DNA of 64,000 bases from Neodontobutis hainanensis (Eukaryota; Chordata; Actinopteri; Gobiiformes; Odontobutidae). The stretch's first letter is position 1; each line of letters starts with the position of its first letter. The stretch spans positions 7,726,501 through 7,790,500 of the forward strand of contig JALDNG010000048.1 of assembly GCA_024349245.1 (NCBI GenBank), in the 5' to 3' direction. The translations under genes were made by a program, and so were the position numbers. The notes beneath the pieces were generated by a model, which was not told where the DNA came from, searched no databases, and worked only from the letters and a program-made list of their open reading frames with translations. This document shows, in pieces, positions 28,732 through 43,700 of this stretch.

Positions 28732-31700
28732 AATCAGTAAGACAATGTAAACTCACGGAAACTGTCAATCATTTTGACTGGACCAGATTGGCTTGAGTCT
28801 CCTGTCCCATACTGGTTCACAGCAGACACTTTGAAGATATACTCATTGCCCTTAATCAGTTTGCTGCCTGCATATCTGCAATCCATAATGTTTTCAGCAA
28901 CCTTGGTCCACTGCAGCCTACTGGTCTCCCTTTTCTCAAGAATGTAGGACTTAATAGAACTACCTCCATCTTCTTCTGGTGGAAGCCAGGTCAAAGTACA
29001 CTTTTCTGCTGAAATATTACTGGCTTCAATAGGACCTGGAGGTCCAGGGACATCCAGGACCTTAACTTTTACATGTTCTTCTTTAATTCCAAATGGGTTG
29101 CTTGCAGTTATGACATAATCGCCAGTATTTTTCCTGCTTGCATACTTGATAGTGAGAGTGGAGGAAGTAGGGGTGGTAGTGATATTAACAACTTCCGAGT
29201 TCTTCAACTCGCGGCCTCCCTTGGACCACACAGCAGTGGGTGGAGGTTTACCAACAATCTTGGAAGCTGTGACCACAATTGTGTCTCCTGCCCTGACGGA
29301 CACACCATCCTTCATGTCTGGGTCAATTGTAATGGTAGGAGGTTCTGCGGAGGAAAAAAAAAGTGAAGAGTTAGTTATCAATATATTTGCTTTATGCCAT
29401 ACATACATACATGCCATACATAAATATTATCAAGTAATGCAATAGTAGCATTGACATACCATACTCATCCTTGCAGATTAGAGACTCAGTTGGCTCTGAA
29501 GGCACACTGATTGCTCCAGCAGAATTCTTAGCTCTGATCCTGAATTGGTATTGTAATCCCTCAGTGAGATCCGTCACAGTAAAGGCACAGTTCTGAATGT
29601 TAACATGATTTGCCTTCAACCAAGCTTTTCCACCAGACTCAAGCTTCTCCACCATGTAGCCAGTCACCTTGTAGCCACCATCATATTTGGGAGCAGTCCA
29701 GATCAGAGTGACTGTGCTCCGAGTGACATTAATCACTTCAGGTTTGCCAGGAGGATCTGAGAAAACACAAAGTCAAAGTACAAACATAACTCAACCTTTT
29801 AAGCCCTAAGCCTATTTTCAAGACCACTGCTCGAAAAATCCATACCCATAAAGAAATGACTATATTTCAGCAACCATAAGGTGTATTTGAATAATTTTAG
29901 TGTCATTGTAAAGGGAACATTGTGGAGATTTGTTAAAAAGTGTTATCATATGAATATGTGTTACTAATAAAGAGAAAATGAAGAAGGCACACAGCTAAAA
30001 TGTCTTTTTTTTGTCTCGCCTAAAATGGTCCTGGGCAACTTTACCCAAGAATGCATATCAACCAGCATATCAAAATGTTTCTAAAAATGCGTTAATCTAT
30101 ATTCTAATTAGAGTTACTCACCAATGGGATCCAAGGCAACCACTGCCTCTGTCACCTTGCTTGCCTTTCCTAGGCCTGCCATGTTCATAGCCATCACTCT
30201 GAATTCATACTCTAGTCCTTCAATCAGGCCAGTAACTCTGCACTCCTTAACTCTCAGAGGAGTTTTACTGGCTCGTTTCCACATCAGACTGTTTCTTTCC
30301 TTGAACTCCACATGATATCCTGAAGATGGTAGATTTTTTTTTAGCAGATAGTCCCCTTTGATATTTTTCAATTCAATATAATACAACATTTAGGCATTGT
30401 AGTGTATTACCAGTTATTGGGGAGCCACCAGTGTCCTTGGGATCAGTCCAGGACAGAATAGCTGACTCATGGCGGATGCTCAGAATCTCTGGAGGAGCAG
30501 GCGCCTCAGGCACATCTTTAAGAAGCAACAAGGTTATTAGATGTTTTATACCAACTTTACATTAAAACTATTATTAAATATATTGTCTGGTAAATAGAAT
30601 ACTTACTAAATGGATGTTGAGCAATAACTGGGTCTGATCTCAGGTACTCTCCAACCCCATACTTGTTTTCAGCAAACACTCTGAAGATGTATTCAATTCC
30701 ATCATGCAATCGAAGTACCCTCATAGTGGTTTTCTGAATGGCAGAAGCCACAGTAGTCCACTTGTTGTCAGTTGTCCTTCTCTTCTCAACAATGTAGTTA
30801 GACACCTCTGCACCACCATCATCTTTAGGTGGTCCCCATTCTAGTGTGATAGCTTCAGCAGTGATTTCATCAAACTTGATGGGACCTGTGCATATTCCTG
30901 GCTTGCCAACCACCTTGAGCTGAAATTTGCTGTCTTTTGAGCCAGCGCTGTTTTTGACATTGATAGTGTATATGTCAGCATCTCCTTTTTGGCAGTCCCT
31001 AATCAACAGAGTAGTGAAACCCTGTGAAGCCTCCACACACAAACGGCCAGTATCTCCAATGCCTACGTCACCCTTCTTCCATGTGGCAGTTGGGTAAGGA
31101 ATGCCAATAATGGGAAGGTTAACACGTGTGGTGCTGCCCTCCTTAACCACACAGCAGCCATCATGCAGGCTGCTCAAGTTGCAATCAGGAAGAACTAAAA
31201 CAGAACAAAATACAATTTAATGTGTTCTTTCAACATATCAGGAGAGTATGAGGTTTTTTTCTTACCAAATTGGTCCTTGGAAATGACAGTGAGCTCAGTG
31301 GGTGGTCCTTCTCCAGACTCATTGAGTGCCTTGACTCTGAACAAGTACTCCTTGCCTTCAGACAACTCAAAAATAGTGTGGGAGGTGTTTTTGCCCTTCA
31401 AGATTTGCTTCCACTTCCCTTCGCCTTCACTTTGCTCCAAGATATAAGCAGTAACATAGCTGCCGCCATCAAGGATGGGCTTTTTCCATCCCAGGGTGAT
31501 TGAATTCTTTGTGGTCTTTGTGGCTTTGAATTCTGTCACTGGACCAGGTTGCTCTGAGAAAGGAATAAAAAAGTCAATAAAGAGCTTGACATTTAAGCCA
31601 ACTCTTTTCATAAACTAACATACATTACTGCCTTTGTAATTACCTGAAGCTCGGATACTGCCCGCTGTTTCACAGCCCTCTCCAATACCAAAGGTGTTCT

Positions 31701-34700
31701 CGGCCAGTACTCTGAAGCAGTAGGCTTGTCCAGCCTCCAGGTTCAGAATCCTACAGGAGGGCTTTGGACATTTTGCTGACACACATGTCCAGGCTTTTCT
31801 CTCAGCCAGACGCTTCTCTACAATGTAGTTTTTGACTGGGCCTCCACCATCAATAAGAGGAGCATCCCATGTGATCCAAGCATGATTTCTGGAAGTCTCT
31901 TTCACAGTGAGGTTTGTAGGTGGTCCAGGAGAATCTAAGCAGAAACATTTATGTCATTCTTTTTGATTTGAAAGGCTACTGTACACATTATTTAATGGTA
32001 GAAAATAATATTTCTAAGACTTATAAAATCTTAAATTAAGTTTATCTGTTAAACCTTATTTTAGAAGAACTGTTTTATGCATACAGGCTTACCATTGACT
32101 TTTACAACAACAGTGTAGCTCTTTGATCCACTGCTGTTCTCAAGAGTGAGAACATATTTGCCAGCATCATATCTGTTAACATCCTCAATCATCAGTAGTG
32201 TGTCCCATTCTGATGTCTTAATGAGCACGCCTCTTCTCTCCTTTAAGTTGGCATCCACCTTTGTCCAGGTCACCTTTGGTGTTGGGCGGCCCCTAAGAGG
32301 GACATACAGCCTCATGGTGATACCGGCACGAAGAACCAGTCCTTTTCTCATGTCAGCGTCTAGTTCAGCTTCAGGAGCAACTGTAAAAGAAAAAGACAGG
32401 TTAATAAACATTTTACAAATGACAAGATTGGCATATATATGTTTAATCAAGTTATTTCAAATTGATCCAATTCCAGAACTTACTCAGGATATCCTTGGGC
32501 ATATGATTTCCTGGAACCTCACTGGGATCGCTGTTGCCAATCTTGTTGACAGCAGTAACTCTAAACTGGTACTCTATGGTGTCCATCAAACCAGTTACAA
32601 CAAACTTAGTAGCCTGAAGTTTTTTGGGCACATTGCACTTGTTCCATTCCTCAGCATCAGCCCTCTTACACTCTACCAAATAACCAATGATCTCACAGCC
32701 TCCATCATAAGCTGGTTTGGTCCAGCTCAGACTGACGGAGCTCTTTGTGGAGTCCACCACCTTGGGGAAGGCAGGTGGACCAGGAGGATCTAGATTAAAA
32801 GAGATTGTATTGTTTCATTCAAAGAGAATTTCATATTAGGGGCATTTCAATTAGTCAAGACATATTTGTTAAAGACACTCACAGACTGGGTCGACTGCAA
32901 GGGCAGCATTAGATGCGTCGCTGGGTTTGCCTAGACCGGCTTTGTTTATGGCAATGACTCTAAACTCGTATTCAGAGCCTTCAGTTAGCTGAGTAGCTTT
33001 GATAGTTCTGTCAATCACTGGGCGGCGGTTCACTTTAGCCCAGGTCAGTTCAGTCGCTTCACGTTTTTCTACCAAGTAGCCAAGAATAGCAGCTTTGCCA
33101 TCGTTGGCGGGTGCCTTCCAGCTGACTGTCATGGAGTCTTTGGTAATGTTGGTAATGACAGGGGGTTCACAGGGACCAGGAACATCTAAAATAGAGAATT
33201 TAGTAATTAAATTGTAAATTATGCAAAATAACTTTTAGTTGTTTAATTTAGTTACAACGCACCATAGGGGTTTTTCACCATGACACCATCCGTCATACGT
33301 GGATCTCCAATACCATACTGGTTCTCAGCACTAACTCTGAACTGATACTCATGTCCTTCAATGAGTTTCTCTACAGAGCAGTCAGTAATGTGACCGTGAA
33401 TGTTGGAGGTAACTAGTGCCCAGTTGGCCCTGCTGGTCTCCCGCTTCTCAATGATGTAGTTTGTAATCTCAGACCCGCCATCTGCCTGTGGTGGCTCCCA
33501 ACGCAGCTTGACATGGTCAGCAAACACCTTTGCAATTTTCACTGAAGCTGGAGGACCTGGTTTATCTTCAAAGATATAAACAATTTATGTTATAGTCTAA
33601 ATATACTACATACTGTACTGCATCTCTAAACTAAGATGCAAGTATAACAGTTTAGTGATATTACAACTTACCAAGAACCTTGACCTTTATTGTGGCATAC
33701 TTGGAGCCATTGGCATTTTCAGCAGTGATGGTGTAGTCTCCCGACTCTTTCCTGGTTACTGAGTAAAGCTCAAGCAAGTGGAGGTGTTTCTTTTGGCTCA
33801 TCTTCATTCCCTCAGTCACAACAAGAGGAGCACCATCTTTCTTCCAGCTCACTTTGGGCAAAGGTTTGCCAAACACTTCAGCATCCAGGAATACATTCTC
33901 ACCTGCTTTTACAATGATCATGTTTTTCATGTTAACCCCCAAGTCAACACGAGGAGGAACTGCACAGAAAAGAACAGCAAACAAAGTAAACAATTTATAT
34001 TTCTCAGTTTAAAAAAAAGTAAGTCCGAAGGTTGTGCAGATTTATACCATTCTCTGCAATAACTGGAATGGGATCTGACAGCTCAGATGGCTGGCTGATA
34101 TTGATGGCAGTTTTGGCGATGATTCTAAACTGGTACTGCTGCCCTTCCTCCAGGCCTGGCACAACATAGCTCTCAGTCTGGATGTTCATGCAGTTGGCAT
34201 TGCAGCGTGTCCATTTGTCCTCAGGAAGTTTTGTGTACTCCACATAGTAGCCAATCAGCTTGCTGCCACCATCATGTTTAGGTCTGCTCCAGACCAGTGA
34301 CACAGAGTTCTTGCTTACATCCATGGGCTCAGGTTTACCTGGTGGATCTGAACACAGAGAAAAGGACAAATAACAAGGCTTAGAAAATAACACAAAAAAT
34401 GTTTTGTTCTTAAGGTAACAAATTACTGTGTTTCAATGCAGCAACCAAGTTGGTTTTCTTACCAACAGCAGTCCTAGCAGTAATTAAGTCAGTCTGTTTG
34501 CAAGGTTTGCCTTGTCCAGCAATGTTGAGTGCAGAAACCCTAAAGGTGTATTCCAGGCCTTCCATCAGGCCAGTGCAAGTGTACTGAGTGGCTTTGACCA
34601 CAGACTCGTTAGCCTTGACCCAAAGTAAACTGTTCCTCTCCTTTTTTTCAATGCAATATCCAGTGAGAGGGCTGCCACCGTCACTGCTTGGACGCTCCCA

Positions 34701-37700
34701 TGACAGAATTACAAAGTCCTTATTTATCTTATTGATCTGCAGGTTTATGGGTTCACTGGGAGGATCTGGAAGAAAAAATAAAAATAAATTTGGGCTACTC
34801 TTAAAAAATCATGGCATAGTATAAACTTTACTTAGACGCACCGAATGGATGTCTAGCAATAATCTTCTCAGAATAGATTGGCTCAGAGATGCCAAACCTG
34901 TTCTCAGCGCGGACTCTGAAGCCGTACTCTTTTCCAGGAGTAAGTTTAGTCATTCTGAATTCAGTTTTGGTGCAGGACGAGGATACAGTCACCCAGTCTC
35001 CCTGGCTCACATCACACTTCTCAACAATGTAGTTGGTGATGTTGCTGCCACCATCTTCTTGTGGAGAGTTCCACAGCAATGTGCAGGCATCAATATCCCG
35101 CTCAGTGATTGCTATAGGGCCCTCAGGGGGTCCAGGGATGTCTGCAAAAATGAAAGGTCATTAACAAGTTAAACTAAATATTCTTAAGGACATTCACTTA
35201 AAGCTAAAGTGAGACTGACCCATGACAATGACTCTGAGAATCTGATTGATCTTGGCAGTGCTGTTTTCAGCTGATAAGCTGTAGTAACCACTGTCTGGTC
35301 TTGCCACATTCTTAATTATGAGTGTGCATGTTGTGAGTGTCTTCACAACTTGCAGGCGGTCTGACGTCAGGACGTCCTCACTGCCCTGCTTCCACTTGCA
35401 GAAAGGAGCAGGTTTGCCAGCCACAAGGGCTTCAATCACCATTTTGGATCCAGCTCTGACTGTGACAATGTCAGGCATGATAATCTTTGGAGCCACTGTG
35501 AGAAAAAAAACAATTATTGATTATTATAAGTTGTTTGATATTATTATTATGAATAATATAATATACAATTTTAGTGTGTTTAATAATTAATTATTGTATT
35601 TTTTTATTAATGATCAATGGTAATTTATTATATTAAATTAAAATTTTGGTGTGGTATTGTACTTACTGAGCTGTTCTTTGACCTCAAACACTCCCTCAGC
35701 TTCCCTGGCCAAGCTGACTCCCACTGCGTTCCTAGCTGCTACTCTGAACTTGTACTTGGTCCCTTCTTTCAGACCAACCACCACAATGGTCATGTCTTTG
35801 ACCACTGAGTATGGTGTCCATTTGCCCTCAGGAGCTCCCTCCTCCTGGTAGTCCACCACATAACCATTAATCTTTGATCCTCCATCTCTAAGAGGCTTCA
35901 GCCAACCCAACGTGGCACTGTTCTTAGTAATCTCCAGCACATCCATCTTCTTTGGAGGATCAGGTTCACCTGTACACAATAGAAGTATTACATTAGACAA
36001 AAGAGAATACACAAGAGGTGCATAGTGATACATTTTTGAGGAATAGATTGCTGTTTAAATTTGAGGTTACTTACTTATGGGATCAACAGCCAAATAGGAC
36101 TTAGGTGAGTCTTGTGGAACACCAATGCCGTATTTGTTGCAGGCCATGACTCTGAAGTAGTACTCAATGCCAGGTGTCAGGTTGGTAATTTTAAAGCTCG
36201 GCTTTTTGTGCTCCTCCGTACATTTGCTCCAAGTCTTTCTGTCTACCTCACGTTTCTCCACAATATAATTAGTAATGGGACTTCCACCATCATTCTCTGG
36301 GGGCAACCAGGACAGCTGTGCAGTTGTCTTCGTAACATCAGTGGCCTCCAGACCACCAACAGGTCCAGGAGTGTCTTTACAGAATATAAATTAGAATTAC
36401 ATTAATTACATGTGTACGACACTAATGAGGACTTAATTAAATAAAAAATTTGTACATGCCTACTATTTTAAAACTTACCAAGGACTTTGACACGGACAAA
36501 CACTGCCTTCTCGCCCGCTGAGTTTGACAGTGTCAGAGAGTATCTTCCAGAGTCCTCTCTGGTGCTTTCAGGGATGACTAGGAAGGACATAGTGTCTACC
36601 TGGTCCACATGACCTCTGCGCACAACATTGTCCACACCCATACGCTTCCAAGTCACCTTAGGAGCAGGTCTACCTCTGATAACTGCAAACAGCCTAATTG
36701 GACAGCCTGCTCTGACAGACAAACCTTTCCTCAGGCTTGCATCAAGGTCAATCTCTGGAGCCTCTGTAGTCAAATAAATAAAACATTTGAAGATGAGGTT
36801 GAAATTCCCTGTCACCAGTTTCTCACCAAATTTAAATACAACTGCTTATAGTTTACCTAGAATTTCCTTGGGGAACACAGCCTCCTTCAAGTATGCATGG
36901 CGTCCCCAGCCCACCTGGTTCTGTGCAGAGACCTTGAACTCATACTCCAGCTTTTCATCCAGCTGACCAATAGTGAACTCAGTGAGAACCAGTGGGCCAT
37001 TGGTGTCAATCCTCTTCCAGCCTTCAGTGGGTTTCTCTGGGTCTGCCTCACTCTTAAGTCTCAAATCCAAGCTGTAGCCAATGATAGGTGCACCGCCATC
37101 ATACACAGGTTTGGACCAGCTGAGAGTGATGGAGGTCTTGGTGCTGTCAGCCACCTTCAGTAATGCAGGAGGGCCAGGGGGCTCTGTGAGTAGAAATGGG
37201 AGGAACAGCATTGAAACATTAAAGTTTCAAAGGTATTGGTGTGGAAATAAAATCTTAAAAGTTAAACTTAAAATAAAGAATAAAGTCTAGGTTGACTATA
37301 CAAATGTATACTTTTACATAAATGTTGGTCTGTACTAAGCTTCTAGAACGTTTATGCACTCAATGGTCTAAATAAATAAATAAATAAATAAAATGTCAGT
37401 CTGTTAAAATTCATTATTGGATAAAAGAACTTAAGAAACAAAACACTCACCAATGGGATCTTTGGCTGCAACAGGTCGGCAAGGTTTGCTAGGCTCTCCC
37501 AGGCCGACCTCATTCTCAGCCTTTACCCTGAACTGGTATTCGTGGTTGGGAATCAGGTTGGTGACTTTCATGCGTCTCTCAGAGATGGGGCTCTTATTGC
37601 ATGGTACCCAGCGCACTGCTCTCTTTTCTTTCCTTTCCAGGATATATCCAGTAATGGACTTTCCACCATCGTTCTCAGGTGGAGCCCAAACTACTGTCAT

Positions 37701-40700
37701 TTCTTCTTTGCTCACCTAAATTACACAAATAAATGTGACACTGTAAATGACAAAATAGTATTGCATGTTTGGCTTGTTTTACCAGTTTTTTTGGCTTCAT
37801 TGATTAGTGGTTATAATAATAGTAGAAACGTGAACTACAGTTGTGCTCATAAGTTCTGGCTGAATACCCTGGCAAAATTAGTGAATGTTTGTTATTGGTT
37901 AGGGAAATCCATTTATTGTAAACCTTTTAAATCATAATGACAACAAAAAATAGCCGAATGACCCTGATAAAAACTTTACATACCTTGGTGGTTTTGGCCT
38001 GATAACTAACTAACTAAAGGTTACTAAAGGTAACCATCCTCACCTGTGATCTGTTTGTGTGTGTGTGTAAATAAAAGGTCAGTGACTTTCTGGGCTCCTG
38101 ACAGACCCTTGCATCTTTCATCCAGTGGTGCAGTAACATTTCTGTATTCTGACTTATGGGAAAAGCAAAAGAATTGTCAACTGATCTGTAGCAAAAGGTA
38201 ATTGAACTGTATTAAACAGAAAATGGATATAAAAAGATATCAAAGATTTTTATAATGCCAATTAGCAGTGTTCAAACTCTAATAAAGAAGTGGAAAATTA
38301 GTGATTCTGTTGAAAATAAACCAAGGTCAGGCAGACCAACAAAAATTTGAACCACAACTGCCATAAAAATTGTTTGGGATACAAAGAAAAACCCACAAAT
38401 AACATAACTTTAGCTAAAATACAAGACTCTCTGAAAAAAGGTGGTGTGGCTGTTTCAAGATGCACAATAAGGAGGCACTTGAACAAAAATGGGCTGCATG
38501 GTTGAGAAAGCGATTACTATGCAAATGCCACTAAGCATCCTGCTTACAATACGCCAAACATCACAGAGACTGCTGGAACAAAGCAATTTGAAATGATGGG
38601 TTATTTTACTTTTTGGCCACATGATGGGATGTACTTGGATGTTCCAACATAACAACAATTAAAAGCACTAGGCCAAGTTAACCAGTCGTTGGCTACAGCA
38701 ACATAAAGTGAAGGTTCTGGACTGGCCTCAGTCTCCTGACCTCAGTATCATTGAGACACACGCCCAAGAAGTTACAGGAACTGAAGGCTTTTTGCCAAAA
38801 GGAATGGGCAGCTTTAGCATCTGAGAAAATAAAGAGCCTCATCCACAACTACCACAAAATAATTCAAGCTGTCATTTATGTTAAAGGTGGTAATACACGG
38901 CATAAAGAACTAAACACAAAAGAGTAAACACAATTGTTTGACAATAAATGGCTTCACCCAACCACTAGCTATGAGTGAAAAAATTATTATCCTTTATATT
39001 TTCTAAAATAGTTGCCCAAAAAATATCACAAATTCTGTATGTAAACTTATGAGCACAACTGAATGTTGTAGCTGATAATATTAGTAAGTAAAAACATAAA
39101 ATGTCTTTTCATTACCTTGGTGACCTCAGGGGCCTCAGGAGGTCCAGGTCTGCTAAACTGAGTCCTGACAGTGACAGGCTTGGTTTCCAGGGCTGGGCCG
39201 GTTCCCATTTTATTCTCAGCCCTCACTCTGAAGATGTACTCGTTGCCTTCTACTAGACGGATCACATTGCAGTAAGGTGTGACCACAGAGGCCGAGTATG
39301 TGGACCAGACCATTCTCCTGGTCTCGCATTTCTCAAGAATGTAACTGTCCACCTCACAGCCTCCATCATCTTCGGGACCATCCCAAACCACTCTGCATTT
39401 GTCGGCTCCAATGCCAGTGACCCTGAGATTCCTCACAGGGCCAGGGATGTCCAGGACATTTACATTGGCATAAGCGGTGAAGGTACCAGCTGAGTTGGTA
39501 GCAGTGATGATGTATTTTCCACTGTCGGTGCGTCTGGATTTGGTCAGGAGAAACTTGGAGTAGTCAGGACCAGTCTCGTAGCTGATTCTTGGGTTATCTC
39601 CCACAGCCTTGTCCTTGATCCATTTGACTTCAGGTTGGGGTTTGCCTCTCAAGCCAGCCTCAATTCTGACAGATTCGCCTGCTTTCACAGTCATGGTTCC
39701 AGCTAACTTCAGGTCGATAACGGGTTTCTGAATTTCCTCCTTTACCAAAATGTTGTCCAGTTTCACCCAGGCACTCTCACCCCCTGCCCCAATGGTCTGC
39801 ACCCTGGAAAAAACAAAACAAAAGAAAAATTAGAACTTTTAACTGAAAAAAAAGCAAGTCTGCACTGAATGTATTCTGCTAGAGCAACAATACTTTGCAC
39901 AAAATGTAATTTCCAGTCTTTAGAATGTAAGGAGGACTTACTGAAATGAAAGTAACCTACCTGAAGGAATAAGTCTGGTTCTCAGTGCATTTGTCAGCCA
40001 GGAAAAAGGTGTCACTAAGGATTTCAGTGTTGAGTTTCTCCCACTCTTCAGCGTTATTAGCTTTGTACTCCAGGTTGTATGAGATGTTGGGGCTACCGCC
40101 ATCATAGTCGGGCTTCCTCCATCTCAGATAGACATGGTTTTTACCAATATCACTGACTCTGAAGTTCTCAGGCTCGCCAGGCTTCTGTAAGGGGTCAACG
40201 GCCAGAAGAGGAGTCTTGGTCTCTACAGTAGGTCCAGGTCCAATTTTGTTCACAGCACTAACGCGGAACAGGTACTGGTGGCCCTCCATGAGCTTGGCCT
40301 TGATCTTTCGATTGGTGCAGCTGGAGGAGATCATGGACCACATGCTTATGCTGGGCTCACGACACTCCACTATGTAGTTGGTTATCTCTGAGCCACCATT
40401 ATCCATAGGAGTCTCCCAGTTGATCATGCAGGAATCCTTTGTGACGTAGGTCAGGTTGAGGTTCTGGCAGTGGCTGGGCCTGTCCAGGACATTGACAGTG
40501 ATTGTGCATGAGGCCTCGCCACCTTCATTTGAAGCCTTGAGAGTATATTTGCCATGGTCATTTCTAGTAGCTTCCTTAATTTTCAGATGAGCAACAGGCA
40601 AGTTTTGGGTAATGGTCACACGCTTGCTGTTCTCAAGGACAGTTTCTTCCTTGATCCACAACACGTCTGGTTCAGGACGGGCCTTGATGAAACCAGTGAT

Positions 40701-43700
40701 GTTGATGTTGTGTCCAACACGCACCGTCACATGTTCACGACAGGTGGCGTCCATCTCAATCTCTGGTGGTATGAGTATATCCTGAGCTGTGATAGACTCT
40801 GGGATTTCTTTGGACTCTCCATCTCCAATCATGTTTGTGGCATAAACTCTGAACCTGTACACCACTCCCTCCTCCAAACCCTTCACCTTGTAGACACAAG
40901 GCTTTACCAAATCATCCAGGTTGACTTTCTTCCACTCTTCAGAGTCAGCCTTTTTCATTTCAACAGTGTAGCCCAGGATTGGGCTGCCCCCGTCTCTGGT
41001 GGGTTTGGTCCAAACCAGGTCAGCAGTTGTCTTGCTGTAGTCTTTAACTTTGGGGTTGACAGGGGGGCTGGGGACTGTGATGGGTCTGCAGGGTATGCAT
41101 GGATCAGAGATTGGAGAGGGCCCACTGTAGCCAGCAATATTTTCAGCAAATGCTCTGAACTCATACTCATTGCCTTCAAACAGGCCCAGGACTCTGTATC
41201 TCAGGTCTTTGTGAGGAATCTTGTTCACACGGATCCACTTCCCTCCTTTGTGTCTACGCTCAATAATGTAACCATTAATCGGGCTGCCACCATCAGCCAG
41301 AGGCATGGTCCATCCCAGAGTCACTGCATCCTCGGAAACATCAGAGACATTGGGCTTACCCGGTGGGCTGGGGGGCATGAAGTTGTGCTCAGCCACAGTA
41401 GGTTTGCTTTCCAGTGCAGCACCAATACCCATCTTGTTCTCGGCGCGAATGCGGACAACATACTCCGTCCCCTTCTGCAGGCGGGTAATCCTGAGTTGTG
41501 TGGCAAGGCTGCCAGAACTCACACCTCCCCAGGTCTCCTTGTTGGACTCTCTTTTCTCTACAATGTAATTAGTAACAGGGCTGCCGCCATCATCTTTGGG
41601 TGGACGCCACTCAATTGTCATGGCATCGGGAGTGATCTCTAAGATGTTAACAGGACCAATAGGAGCCGCAGGAACATCCAAAACAGTGACATTTAGGGCC
41701 ACAGTTTTGGTTCCAGCTGGGTTAGACACAGTGAGCAGGTATGTGCCAGTGTGGTTCCTGGTGCATTCATTAATGCTGAGCACAGTGGAGAAGTTGTCAG
41801 TGTCGATCTTGACATTGCCCGTACTGGTGATCTCCTCTCCCTCCATAGTCCACTTGGCCATGGGAACAGGGATTCCTCTCATGATAGCAGGCAACCTGAT
41901 GGTGGTGCCAGCCTTCACAATGATGCCTTCAGTGAGTTTCACGTCTACCTCAACAATGGGAGGCACTAAGAAGACGGAGAAGAAAAAAGTTTTTAGACTG
42001 ACGGATTTGCATTATTTTACTAGAAAAAAAAAATATATAGACCTTCACATCACCTCGCCATTAGATGCTAGGTCATTTGCTTAAAGGTGTATTTCATTTT
42101 GTGTTATGAGGCATCTCACCCAGTTTCTCCTGGCAGAGTATAGGCACAGTGGTGTCAGGTCTGCTAAGGCCGATAGCATTCTCAGCCCTGACTCGGAAAC
42201 GGTAGGTTTTTCCTTCTTCCAGGCCAGTAACATGAGTCTCAGGAATGCTGACGGTCTTCCACTCATCCCACTCCTTCTCTCCCTCTTCTTGATACTCAAC
42301 CAGGAAGCCTGTGATTTCACTGCCTCCATTACGGTCAGGCCAGTTCCACTCCAGCCACACCTCTGTTTTGTCCACATCAATGTGGTGCAGGTCTTTGGGA
42401 GGACCAGGTGGGACTACAAAGAAAAAGAGTTATATAAAAGGTTTATCAATATGATAGATATGCATTTTATAAATATGTCTGCTCTTATGTAAAAAAAAAA
42501 AAACATTTTTATGTTAAGTTTTTACATAATAAAATGCAATTTAAATGCAATTTTGAAATAGCGTCATACTTGATAACTTGTAAATATGCTTTATATCATT
42601 CAAAATGTAAATTCTGAACTTACACAGTGGGTTCATGGCCTTAATTGCCTTTGGTGTCTCCACATATTCACTGCGCCCATACTGGTTCTCAGCAGCCACT
42701 CTGAATGTATAGGAAGTGCCTTCCATCAGGTATTTGATCGTCATGCTTCGTTTCTTGGAGGTAGAGCACACAGGGACCCAATGAGTAGATGCTGTGTCCT
42801 TCTTCTCCACTACAAAGTTAGTAAGACGAGCGCCACCACTGTCTTCAGGGTCTTTCCAAGACAGGTATACAGAGTCAAACCTGACGTCAGACACACGCAG
42901 GTGCTGGATGGGGCCGGGTTTGTCTAAAGAAAATGAATGTACATTAAATTATGAGTTAACCCATTTAATGCTTAGTTTTACATTGTAACTAAGTTACAAG
43001 TGTTGTGTGTACAGTAAATATGAGTCTACTAAGCCAAGCAATATCAGTTTAGTATACAAGCTTACCGAGAACCAGCACAGTGCAGGTGACAGTCTTGGAC
43101 CCAGCAGGGTTCTCCACAGTCAGAGTATAGTCTCCACAGTCGCCACGGTTACAGAACCTCATTTCCAGCTTTGTGCCTGTCTGGTTCGTCTCAATGTCGG
43201 CTCTTGTTGGCACGTCAGCGTCGTTCTTCTTCCAGATGACAGTGGGGAACGGGGCGCCCTTAATTTCAGCCATGAGTGAGATGTGAGTTCCAGCCATGGC
43301 CTTCACCTCTCGGGTCATTCCAGCATCCAGAATCAACTCTGGGGCCTCTGAAGGTACAAAAAAGGTTACTTAAAATGTTATAATAAAGTAGCTTTATGGG
43401 CGCAGTGGCTCAGTGGCAGAGCGGTCATCATATGACCTGAAGATTGGCGGTTCGATTACCCCTCTCCCCAATTCATAAAGTTAACATGTTATTTCCCCTC
43501 TACACTGTTCATTACGGTAAAGGTACACTGTTGAATTTGCAGATGATACCACTGTCATCGGCCTCATCCAGAACGGTGACGAGTCTGCCTACAGACTGGA
43601 GGTTGAACAGCTGGCTGTCTGGTGCAGTTATAACAACCTTGAACGCGCTCAAAACGGTGGAGATGATAGTGGACTTCAGGAGGAACAGTCCATCACTCCC

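Larger units (their letters stand above)
1..35495 (-). repeat. C-zone: 11-domain titin super-repeats C1-C9 and the start of C10
   Basis: Domain order Ig-FN3x3-Ig-FN3x3-Ig-FN3x2. Approximate borders: C1 35495-31266, C2 31194-26991, C3 26990-23736, C4 23735-20498, C5 20497-17251, C6 17250-14009, C7 14008-10681, C8 10572-6586, C9 6585-2721, C10 from 2720 to the window edge (seven domains reached). Inside the intron-free part the unit is about 3,240 bases. Domains at the same place in different units resemble each other more than their neighbours: the second domain repeatedly opens KPGPPTGP, the fourth RDPCDPPG, the eighth PGPPNNPKVVD. Vertebrate titin has eleven such repeats, so C10's remainder and C11 should lie beyond base 1. 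Confidence 0.9.

Noticed and set aside
28560..28740. A Tyr-Ile repeat protein extension of exon 75
   Set aside because: It comes from translating the TA microsatellite upstream of a clear splice acceptor at 28546-28547.
40554..41642. A 362-codon open frame on the plus strand
   Set aside because: It lies opposite the seven-domain D5 exon and has no recognisable domain or upstream signals.
43398..43463. A tRNA gene, suggested by good box A and box B
   Set aside because: The cloverleaf is poor and the sequence continues into SINE-like elements; it is a tRNA-derived SINE head.
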